The notes beneath the pieces are model-generated. The model saw only the letters and a list, made by a program, of their open reading frames with translations. It did no database searches and was not told the origin of the DNA. A DNA stretch of 64,000 nt from Taenia hydatigena (lineage: Eukaryota; Platyhelminthes; Cestoda; Cyclophyllidea; Taeniidae). Both the position numbers and the translations under genes were made by a program. How positions within the stretch are numbered: the first letter of the stretch is position 1; the number at the start of each line of letters is the position of its first letter. Positions 27,401-35,729 of the stretch are shown here, in pieces. The stretch spans positions 271,445 to 335,444 of the forward strand of contig JADWOT020001916.1 of assembly GCA_036345935.2 (NCBI GenBank), read 5' to 3'.

Positions 27401-28286
27401 TAAATGAGAACACACATAAAATCTGTTGATACACACGAAAGACAGAAAAATCCACATACAGCAATCCCATCTTACCTGAGGAACGTGTAAAGTGATAGCG
27501 AAGGCAAGAGCCACACTCATTGCCGACAGATGATACTCCCATTCTTGGCAAAGGAAGAAGTCTTGACAGAAACTACAGCTACCTCTTCGGCGTCTATTTC
27601 AGCATGTAAACAGACAAAGAGAATGCGTTAAAAGTCACGTAGACGTAAAAAATACTTATCAGCAAGAAAGTAATGAAGAGGCACCAAGTACCTAGTTAAA
27701 CCAAAACACTTCTCAACAAAATTACGACCCATTGATCAAAGTCCACAGTCATTGAGGAGCAAACTAATAACAAATCGCCAAAACAGTCTTAATTTACCAC
27801 ATAAAGTATTATATAGAAAGAAATGAACGTAACTGGACCTCGCAGTTGGGAGACAAAACGTCTTAGCAGTCGCATTATGAAACCTTCGCGTTTATTCTAG
27901 CAAGTAGACGTATAAAGGAAGCCAGCTGGCATGCAAAAGACCTAATAACAACTAACGAACCAAAACCAAAAAAGAAGTGCCAAATAGCTACCAGATTTCC
28001 AACTTATTGGAGCAAGTGAAGCCCCATTAACCGAAAACAATGGTCACTAAAATGTACACCACTTACGTACTTCACGTACAAATCTGGCCAATCACTTTAC
28101 TATTCGCCCGGTAAAACAAATAAATTTCTAATTTTGAGTGTCTTTAATAAGTCAAAGGTCTTTGCTAACACCTAACTTTTTTGGCTTTCATCGAAAATTT
28201 AAAATAATGAAATACAAGTATCATTTGCATATTTGTCAAGTGTAAGTAAGAAAATTAGCGACAAAAGCTAAATGTAACAACGCTTT

Positions 28287-28473
28287 TGTAATGCTTCGTT
28301 CGTTTGGGCTACCGGTTTCCGGTTAGGGTCACAGAGGTAACCATATTACCCTAGCTGCTTAGGTCGGTCCTTGGACTATGCCAGCAGCTTATTTCCCTTT
28401 GCCTCTTGAATACATGTAATCTGCCCTGGTATTTTGCCTTCTTTTTCCTTCAAGAAGGCCTCAGGACAATACA
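28287..28473 (+). mobile_element. Solo LTR of the TRIM family
   Basis: A 187-bp unit starting TGTAATGC and ending AATACA. It shares the conserved body of the family: TACCGGTTTCCGGT, GGGTCACAGAGG, CCATATTACCCTAGCTGC, TATGCCAGCAGC, TTATTTCCCT. The flanks GCTTT (28,282-28,286) and GCCTT (28,474-28,478) look like a 5-bp target-site duplication with one mismatch. The matching site in copy B (near 55,620, reading AACAACGCCCTAAAA) is empty, so this LTR arrived after the large duplication. It lies 338 bp upstream of the complete TRIM. Confidence 0.85.
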
Positions 28474-28811
28474 GCCTTAAAATAACATTACAATAGTCAT
28501 AAACTAGTAATGTGTGCAGTGTGGCTAACAACTCAGCGTATGCTTTGACTTTTCGCCTGCATATCTTAACGATTATTAAGTCTCTTTTTTGCAACTAGGT
28601 CGATTTATATGATTTGATGTTGCTTTGAGGTATTTCAGTGGTTTTTATGAATTTTAACAGGAGCTTAAATAGTCCTGTCACTCGATTCCTGATACACAGG
28701 CAAGTGACTGGCACAGTATCTGCGACGCCTCCAGACGTCCACTGAACTTTAAGAAGAAAATCGGGAAAGGAAAAAGCAGAATCATAAATATAACCCGTGG
28801 CAAGCAGGGGT

Positions 28812-28999
28812 TGTAGTACTTTGTTTGTTGGAACTACCGGTTTCGATCAGGGCCACAGAGGTGGCCGTACTGCCCTAGCTGCATGGGCTGGCCTCCGGGC
28901 CATGCCAGCAGCCTATTTCCCTCTGTCCGGTGAATATATATATATCCTACTTTAGCATTTTGCTTTCTTTTGCCTTTGGGGGAGCCTTAAGACGCTACA
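28812..28999 (+). repeat. 5' LTR of the TRIM
   Basis: 188 bp, TGTAGTAC...GACGCTACA. The inverted ends TGTAG/CTACA are perfect. The body carries the family core GGCCACAGAGGTGGCC and GGGCCATGCCAGCAGC. An AT-rich ATATATATAT tract near 28,934 could serve as a TATA-like element, though position alone suggests this. Confidence 0.85.
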
Positions 29000-29525
29000 T
29001 TGGTGGCAGCAGAAAGCAAACCCGACTCTATAGGGTTTTTATCTTGATCTCTGTCGCCTGTGGCATGTTGCTGTGGTGCGAAAGAAGTGCATGTGCTACG
29101 GATGGGCAACGAACGACGTCCGCTCCCGGCATCTGCCCCATCTCCGTGTTCTACAAGAAAGCTTCTAACAACCAAAGCGACAGTAGCCATGGACCACCTG
29201 AGAGGTTTCGTTCCGAAGATTACCTCCAATATACTTGCCCAAGAAGATCGACTTTCTAACGCCCCCCTACGCACATGCTGATGGTCGGCAAAAACCTCTT
29301 ATTCTGAGCTTTGCTCCCAAGCCAAACGAAACTCGAAGTCCAATGCACTGCCAAGAAAGGTCACTGACGTTGTTATTAAGCATCGCCTCAATCGCGCTGG
29401 ATGTCGGCGACTGGGATGGTTAGCTCGTGGGTGCTTCTTGCAGCACTGACTACGCTGCAATGGCTGATGTGGGAGATGTACAGAAGGGCGCGTCGGAGTC
29501 GACGCTCGAAAGAGGAGAGGTGCAA

Positions 29526-29713
29526 TGTAGTGCTTTGTTTGTTGGAAATATCGGTTTCGGTCAGGGTCACAGAGGTGGTCGTATTGCCCTAGCTGCGTAG
29601 ACTGGCCTCTGAGCCATGCTAGCAGCTTAATTCCCTCTGTCCGTTGAATATTTGCTTATTCTGCTCTAGCATTCTGCCTTCTCTTGCCTTCAAACGAGCC
29701 TCGGGACGCTGCA
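29526..29713 (+). repeat. 3' LTR of the TRIM
   Basis: 188 bp, the same length as the 5' LTR, TGTAGTGC...GACGCTGCA. It differs from the 5' LTR at numerous positions, so the insertion is not very recent. Confidence 0.85.
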
Positions 29714-29956
29714 GATAGGTTGCTCCTAAACATTTTTTTATATGCAGAAGGAAAATATGGGGTAAATAAGTCAAAATGTACAAACCAAGGCGCAAATTCA
29801 GGATTACATGGAAAATGTTGAAAACTGGAAGGCATATAAGCATTGGTAGAAGTGTGATACTAAACAAGGATTCCATCAAAACCACTTATTTAAGAAGCGT
29901 TACAACATATAATGGCGCAATAATAAAGCCATTAGAATGAGTTGGTGTTTAGTTGA

Positions 29957-30070
29957 GAGGCCGAGTAGCGCAGTGGTGAGCACTGGGCAGGGTACTATAT
30001 TATTGCAGAGGGCAAATGACGTTATGATGGATCCTTATTGAAGAGGGTTCCAGCCCTCATCCTCAAATGC
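29957..30070 (+). repeat. tRNA-like / SINE-head sequence, copy A
   Basis: Contains a good RNA polymerase III A box (TAGCGCAGTGGTGAGCAC, from 29,966) and B box (GGTTCCAGCCC, 30,046-30,056) in correct order and orientation. About 80 bases separate them, more than in a simple tRNA. The present sequence gives no clean cloverleaf. It is preserved in copy B (A box from 56,158, B box 56,239-56,249), so it predates the duplication. A tRNA-derived SINE head is likelier than a working tRNA gene. Confidence 0.5.
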
Positions 30071-30497
30071 GCAGCCAATATCTAACAAAGACAATAGATG
30101 TGTGAAATAAGCAAAAAGTCTAAGCGATATTCTGCCATGGTAGGTTAAAATTCTTGCCTATTAGTAAGATGATACCTTGATCATTTTCGTAAATTTGTTT
30201 GGCTAGGTATCTTAACACGCAATTTGGTGTGACAATGTCATTGTAACGCCGTCACTTGTGTGGTGAAGTTTAAAAACTGTCTGAGGTTGAAGGTGGCTAG
30301 GATCAAAGCCTCGTCTGTCTTAAATTGCGCGTATGCGTAAACTTGAGGTTGCTGTGGTGCTTGTACACAGTTAGAAGACTGAGATTAGGCCGTGCCCCTG
30401 TGAAGCATGACGGTTTTAAGTGTATGCACATCTGGTGAGGGGTGTTAGAAGCTGCTACCGAACCAGGTGACTGTAAACTACCTCAGGAGATGAGAAT

Positions 30498-30594
30498 GAG
30501 GAGGAGGAGGAGGAGGAGGAGAAGGAGGAGGAGGAGGAGGAGGAGGAGGAGGAGGAGGAGGAGGAAGAGGAGGAGGAGGAGGAGGAGGAGGAGG
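30498..30594. repeat. (GGA)n polypurine microsatellite, copy A
   Basis: About 97 bases of nearly pure GAG/GGA repeat, with strict purine/pyrimidine asymmetry that could form H-DNA or slip in replication. The poly-Arg and poly-Pro ORFs across it are artefacts. The copy B counterpart at 56,668-56,723 is about 40 bases shorter and more G-rich. Confidence 0.95.
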
Positions 30595-32189
30595 TATGCA
30601 TTCATTCAGCAGAAATTGGCAGCCGCGTGATTTCCCTGGTGGCCGATGACGACGCATTAAACAGTGCCTGATCTTTGAAATCTTAGCGTACATTTGAGTA
30701 AAGCCCTGTGTGTGGGAAGGAGGGCGAAGTTAGTGTGCACATCTGCTTTGTGCCCAAACCTTGAAGCGGGATAAGTTGTCATGGACCGTGAAGGGCTTGC
30801 TAACTAAGAAACATTGTATGTGGAGGAATTCGCATAACTTCCTCTGCAGACATTCTTATGGGCGTAGCGTAGTGTGCGGCTTGTGGCATTTCCTTCCCTC
30901 TCCATCACAATAAACGCGGTAGTATTACCTTCTCAACACACTTCGTTACCACGTGATCCACCTTCCCATTCCCACCTCATTGAAGAAGCACTGGTTCCTT
31001 TTGTGAGGTATCTTTCCTTTCCTTACTTTTAAGGTGAATGGGATGTAAATGTAGACATACCTGCTCAAACTACCATCAGCACAACCCCTCTATAAGAATG
31101 TAAGACTTCAATTTACGAACAGCGTGTGTTCCAAACAACACAGTCCTAAGAGTGGTAACTAGTAGTATGCATGCCTTGATAGTGTGTCACCAAAAAGGGT
31201 TCATAATGAAGAGAAGGAGGGCGATTGTTGTCGTGAATCCTTTATCCCAGCGATGTCTACCTGCTTCCGGTCGCATGTGCTGCAATGTTACGAAAGTGGA
31301 ATATTATTGCTACTGATTTGGCGCTCAGTAAGAGTTGCGCTTCGAGGTGGATATTTAATCGGATATTGGCTAAGGTAGCAGGGTAGGTTGCAGATAGACC
31401 AAGACCGCAAAATGAGAACGAGGGGAAGGGAGAGGAAACAAGAGGCATCTATCTATAAGCAATCTGTCGCATAATCAACAAGATTATAATGTTGCTTCGT
31501 AGGAAGGCGTCGTAGAAAACGCCATTAATGACGATTCGTGAGCAAGATCCTAAAAGTAATACAAAGCCCCTTCTCCTTACCATTGCTAAACCAATTTCAC
31601 TTCTTTCGACAACTAAGAAGGAAAATCCTTCTGTCAGACGACGAAATCGCCGCATACCGGCCCACTTACCCACCCACCTACAGGGACCCGCAAGCTGTGT
31701 GACCGCCTACACTAGTCACTCAAACTACACTCCACGGCTCTTACCTTAACGTCTTTTCGACCTCTCGTATCTGATGAGTCGAATCTGATCCAACCTAACG
31801 AATTGTGACATTGTCATCGCGCACAAACCTTCTACACGCTTCCACGACAATAACAATATTAACTGAAAGCCTGGAGAGTTAACGCGGATTCGCTCAGAAG
31901 ACGTAGTGAAGTCAGAGGAGGAGACTAACCATAAACAATGATGTCACCTTTTCTGAATCTTCTGTCTCTCTCTCACAACTAGCTCTATGGATAGCAAGAT
32001 GTTTTCTAGCAACAGTTCATGAAGGAATTGCCAACACTCATAGACCGTGCCATAATAACCGTAAAGTGTAGCATGCATTCAAACAAAACAGGTACAGCAA
32101 AGAAACAAATAGGGCACTGTTTGATTCAAAGCACATGCTTTGCTTATTTGAATAAAAGTATTACCAAAGGGAATGCTGAATAGTCTACT

Positions 32190-32375
32190 TTTAATGCTTT
32201 GTTTGTTTGAACCACCGGTTTTGGTTGGGGTCACAGAGGTGGCTATATTGCTCTAGCCGCGTAGGCTGGCCATTGGGCCATGCCAGCAGCTAATTTCCTT
32301 TTTTCTGTTAAATTTATAAAATCTACTCTAGTATTCTGCCTTCTTTTGACTTTAAGGGATCCTCAGGATGCTACA
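32190..32375 (+). mobile_element. TRIM-family LTR at the right edge of copy A
   Basis: A 186-bp LTR starting TTTAATGC (TGTAATGC in relatives) and ending ATGCTACA, with the full family core. The flanks CTACT (32,185-32,189) and CTAGT (32,376-32,380) look like a diverged 5-bp target duplication; copy B also has CTAGT (58,325-58,329) just before its LTR. This LTR is present in both copies, so it predates the duplication. Homology between copies ends inside or at it. Confidence 0.8.
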
Positions 32376-32745
32376 CTAGTGTTTAGCACACATCACGTTC
32401 TACATGTATGTTGATCTGCTGTTGGTGGAAACATCATGTTGGCCCTTCATGTGTTTCGATCTGCTGCACGTTCCTCATTTGTGAATTGCTACTTTTAAAT
32501 GCAAAAGAAACATGCAATTGCTTCTACTTGCCATATCATTTCCTAGGGTACAAATTCGTGTGAAGGAGTGCCTTGTTTGTGTTATAGCATTTAAACGAGT
32601 ATTAGTGTAATCTACACCTGTAGTGGAGGTGGGACTTATAGAAAAGGCGATGTTTGAGAAGAATGGATAAGAGAGGGTGTTATCGCACTTTGTTTAAAAA
32701 TAGAATTCGCCCTATAGGCGAAAGGGCGCGTCCTAGATTTAAATC

Positions 32746-33186
32746 TTAATCCTTTGGTCGTGTCTCCTCGGTAGAAGCTTTTAGTACTCCTATCAGAGAC
32801 CGTTTAGTTCTTTCTACTTGTTCGTTGTCCCGAGGATGCTCAGGCGCTTTTGTGGTTCCAAGGCATCTGCAGAGTTCAGCGAAGAATCGGCGTTCGAAAT
32901 TAGGACCCTGATCGCTATTGACTGATTCAGGCAGCCCGTGTTGACAGATCCAACGACTGAAAAAGGTTGACGCGACTGTATCGGCGTCTTGCAACTTCAT
33001 GAGTTCTGCTTCGGCTACTTTTGTGAAGCAGTCAACTGTAACCAGAATATACCGTTTTCCCCTCTTGGTAAGTGGCAAAGGAACCACAATGTCTACACCT
33101 ACTCGTTCGCCCGGAAACCCTGTGGACATAGGCTGCAGGGGTGCAGTCGCTATGACATGAGGTTTGACAGGTTTGGCAGAAGTCAT
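32746..33186 (-). pseudogene. Gypsy integrase catalytic core fragment
   Basis: 146 codons ending in TAA. The DDE acid set is visible: D32 in GVDIVV, D92 in NSDQGPNF and E125 in EQVER. 32 residues lie between the last two, slightly under the usual 35, because the PYHPQ-like region is shortened (EHPRDNEQ). ILVTVDCFTKVAEA and WICQHGLPE are typical of the family. The zinc-finger CxxC is out of frame just upstream. The fragment stops soon after the core, with no C-terminal domain or chromodomain. Confidence 0.9.
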
Positions 33187-33210
33187 GCACGTCTAGGGAG
33201 AGAGAGAGGG

Positions 33211-33642
33211 CTACCAGTATCGCTCCATCGAGGCCTCCACCATCTTATTCTCGCCTACGTGGCCCAATTGTTCGTGCAACTCTTGAAGGGCTGTTTGTAT
33301 CAGGGAGCCTGGAACGACCAGACGCTTGGAAGACGTGACGTCTTCTTGGTACCATAAGACCTCATCTTTCAAGGAGAGTTTGGACCATTGTTGCCATATC
33401 TGCTTGGCTGCCTTGGTGGACGATTCCATCTCTTCCGTAGTGGGCTTGGACGAGGATGCCAGAAGCCTGTCGTATACCCGGACGTGTCGGGATCCGTACT
33501 CTGTGTGTTGCTCCGCTGAGAGATGTCTGCGGAATGATGCATCCGCATTGCTATGCGAATTCCCTTTTCTGTACTGCACAGTAAAGTCATATTGTTGCAG
33601 CTCATCGTAACAGCGTGCAACCGAACAGTTGATCTCCTTCAT
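33211..33642 (-). pseudogene. Gypsy RNase H end and integrase zinc-finger fragment
   Basis: 143-codon open segment. Its start (ELQQYDFTVQYRKGNSHSNADA) is the conserved end of gypsy RNase H, where the normal -NxxADALSR- is altered. Its end carries HEQLGHVGENKM, the H-H half of the HHCC zinc finger, and then hits a stop (TACTGGTAG). The C-C half (DFCQTCQTC) follows in another frame, showing a frameshift. Confidence 0.88.
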
Positions 33643-33699
33643 TGTCTTTAACCAGGTCAGCTCCTAATGGTCTGCTCTCACTGTGAACTGTCTTGCTAT

Positions 33700-34230
33700 C
33701 AGGTAGTACTTGAAGTGTCGCACCATTGTGTGGATGACGAACAGTCCACGTTCTGCTGTACTCTTCTGTCCCACGTTTTGTTGAGTTTAGCACTAGCGTA
33801 GGCGATGACGTGCTCTCTGCCTTCTTTGTCTCTTTGTGAAAGTACACCGCCCGGGACCACGTCACTGGCGTCCGTGTCTAGTACAAAGGGTGGTGCGTTG
33901 TTCTCGAAGTTTGACAAGGCCCAGGATTGGAACGGAGCAGAGCTTTCGCTTTAGTTCTGTGGAGGCTTCATCATATTCGTTCTCCCAATTGAAAGTCGTT
34001 TTCGCCTGCTTCTCGGTTAGCTTGGGTAGGGGACTAGCAATCTTGGTTAATGTTCGCCAAGTTCTCACTTATGCCTAAAGAAGGTGACCGAACAACGGAG
34101 AAAATGGCAAATCTTTGCAATCAAGGTCAAGCCTGCATCTTGCAGACGATTCAGCACTAGTTTAAGGTCGGAGTTTGGCTCGCGAAAGTCTCTACCAAAG
34201 ACAAGGGTGTCATCAAGGTAGGTTATTTAG
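33700..34230 (-). pseudogene. Gypsy reverse transcriptase / RNase H fragment
   Basis: Three frames are needed to follow the protein. YLDD and the palm C-terminus are at 34,080-34,220, the thumb (IASPLPKLTEKQ, then ELKRKLCSVPIL) at 33,915-34,040, and the RNase H start (FVLDTDASD, HVIAYASAKLNK) at 33,790-33,890. The downstream segment equivalent to MVRHFKYYLI is shifted again. Clearly inactive. Confidence 0.88.
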
Positions 34231-34239
34231 TATTTCTGA

Positions 34240-35236
34240 CAAAACAAATTAGTGCTGCCTGCACCAGACGCTAAAAAGTAGTTTTAGCGTTACAGATTTG
34301 GAAAGACACTGTCTGGAATTCCCAGAGCCCGCATCGTTGCTTCAACGCGCATTTAAATTGTATGACAAAAAGGTGTTGCAAAGGGTGGTTTTAAATGACC
34401 CCTAGAAATGCAATAATTGCTGACGAAAGAAATCTGATGTAGTGCCTTTGTTTAGCCAATCGATGCGCGAGTCGCATTATAATCTCGCCGACGTCTCATC
34501 AGACTTATAAGTGGCTTCATTTGATCAGGGTGAAGCAGCGACTCCTTTGAAATAAAGTACGAAATGTTGTGTGAGAATTAATTAGATTTGCTCAAGCCTC
34601 CGAGTCACATTTTCTCTTCGTCTTCGCTCAGTCGATTAGTGCGATCCAAGCTGTGACAATCACATGGACTATGGATGCATAGAATTAAACCACATAGACG
34701 CAGTTGAGCTTGCACATAGATCTCATCACATAGCCAGTTATTAAGGCAAAGTTTGTTGGAGAGGTGTCCTGACCATGTTGTCGGATTATTTTTGCAAATA
34801 TGTAGCGCACAGCAAAAGAGTTAAAGGGAATCACATGAGGGCATGTCGACCATGAAAGTGTGCTGGTCGTAGCCTATTTGGCACGGCGATGGTAACCTGT
34901 TCGCACACGCTATGGAGGTCTAAATGCTACCGAGACTTATGGAAGAGTGTGACAGAGTCATTAGAACTTGACTATGCACTGTAAAAATGGCAATTATTTG
35001 CTCACAAAGTAAGATCATTATTTAGGAAAATGCCGCCTAAGATCATGTCTTTAATGTTTACTATTAAAGAAAAAGGACACTTTCCATTTGGAGTTGCAAA
35101 AATTCATCATTACGAAATAAAGATATTTATTTTACAAGTATTGTTAATTAAACGATGGAGCAAATTTGAGGGAAGGAGAATCACGTCAAAATGAAGTCGA
35201 GCGGATGATCGATGATAGCATAAAGAACTTGTAAAG
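34240..35236. other. No recognisable gene between gypsy relic and HSP70
   Basis: No motif of the gypsy RT fingers could be identified in 34,240-34,450 on the minus strand, though decayed sequence may remain. The rest is AT-rich with no clear ORF. Confidence 0.4.
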
Positions 35237-35246
35237 TTTCCTGAAA
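35237..35246. promoter_or_regulatory. Two-unit heat-shock-element-like site
   Basis: TTTCCTGAAA contains inverted TTC/GAA units in correct spacing, about 485 bp upstream of the HSP70 ATG. Functional elements usually have three or more units, and this distance is long. Chance occurrence is quite possible. Confidence 0.2.
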
Positions 35247-35656
35247 CTAGGCCTAGCGTCATAAAATTATATGCTGGACAATTCACAAGCCTTGTCCGTT
35301 CTGCTTCTTTACTCTACTGCTTCACGTTAGAGAATCAGGGTCATGCTGAGGACCATAGCACTCAGAGTTAACATTTCTAACTTATCACGCGGAACCTCAT
35401 GGAAATTGGAGTGCTACCAGGCACAAGTCGATAAATGTATGTTTCAACAATGCTTCATCTATGCCGTCACAAAATCAGCACTGTGCTGCTCACTCACAGG
35501 CGTATTTTACATCAGAGCCAAAATTGTGCGTCACCACTTTTGTGTGTGCAGTTTCCACCCGATCAAAACAATACTTAATGGCGGTTCCTGGTTGGCTAAA
35601 AGCGTTCTAGCACTCGGGGCACATGGTAACGCTGCTCAGAGTTATCAATAATAGAT

Positions 35657-35664
35657 AATAAAAG
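35657..35664 (+). promoter_or_regulatory. TATA-like box upstream of HSP70
   Basis: AATAAAAG lies within ATAGATAATAAAAGGAG, about 66 bp before the predicted ATG. A core promoter at this distance would give a short 5' UTR. Based on sequence similarity only. Confidence 0.25.
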
Positions 35665-35729
35665 GAGTTGCTAGATTGAGAGCCAACACTATCAGACTAT
35701 ACACGTAGACATTGTCTATCCCAGAAAGC

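Larger units (their letters stand above)
28812..29713 (+). mobile_element. Complete TRIM-like miniature LTR retrotransposon (902 bp)
   Basis: Two 188-bp direct repeats (28,812-28,999 and 29,526-29,713), each beginning TGTAGT and ending in G-C-T-(A/G)-C-A, enclose a 526-bp interior. One base after the 5' LTR is TGGTGGCAGCAGAAAGC, placed and shaped like a tRNA primer-binding site. Just before the 3' LTR is the purine tract GAAAGAGGAGAGG, followed by TGCAA, acting as a polypurine tract. No gag or pol is encoded; interior ORFs are short and overlap on both strands. This architecture defines TRIMs, which depend on proteins supplied by another element. The homologous site in copy B (near 55,915) lacks it. 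No clean target duplication is visible. Confidence 0.88.
18422..32375 (+). repeat. Large segmental duplication, copy A (about 14 kb)
   Basis: Colinear with 46,005-58,450 in direct orientation. Anchor pairs run along the whole length: ACAGTGGACCACCTCAC (18,427 / 46,008), TGTGCGTAGTGTCT (22,756 / 50,460), AAACCCAGCAGTGCG (25,145 / 52,813), GAGCCGATGTGTGAATGTCC (26,972 / 54,553) and GGTGACTGTAAACTAC (30,466 / 56,641). Identity in stretches compared by eye is roughly 80-88%, with many small indels. ORFs differ between the copies, so I see no protein under selection. Copy A is longer mainly because of two later LTR-element insertions and a longer GGA repeat. The left edge is abrupt; the right edge is an LTR. 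Confidence 0.9.
32746..34230 (-). mobile_element. Ty3/gypsy LTR-retrotransposon pol fragment (inactive)
   Basis: Minus-strand pieces occur in the gypsy order RT, RNase H, integrase zinc finger, integrase core, but in shifting frames. The RT catalytic YLDD lies at 34,209-34,220, followed by VFGRDF, RLQDAG and HFLR. The palm and fingers upstream of 34,230 are not recognisable. No gag, protease or LTR was found at either end, so this is a 5'- and 3'-truncated relic. The order RNase H before integrase separates Ty3/gypsy from copia elements. Other relics of the same region lie at 14.65-15.25 kb and 59.0-59.2 kb. Confidence 0.92.

Noticed and set aside
30442..30693. Poly-arginine (plus) and poly-proline (minus) ORFs
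   Set aside because: Direct translation of the GGA microsatellite; length differs in the duplicate copy and no flanking coding signal exists.
32703..32724. GAATTCGCCCTATAG resembling cloning-vector sequence next to a T7 promoter
   Set aside because: Only about 14 bases match and the following sequence (GCGAAAGGGCG) differs from vector; it forms a small hairpin and is probably chance beside the gypsy relic.
35343..35651. 102-codon ORF just upstream of HSP70
   Set aside because: No recognisable similarity; it occupies the likely promoter region and ends before the TATA-like site.
35712..35729. Upstream extension of HSP70 by six codons from a TTG
   Set aside because: Eukaryotic initiation would use ATG at 35,730, which also puts D10, K71, E175 and D199 in canonical positions.
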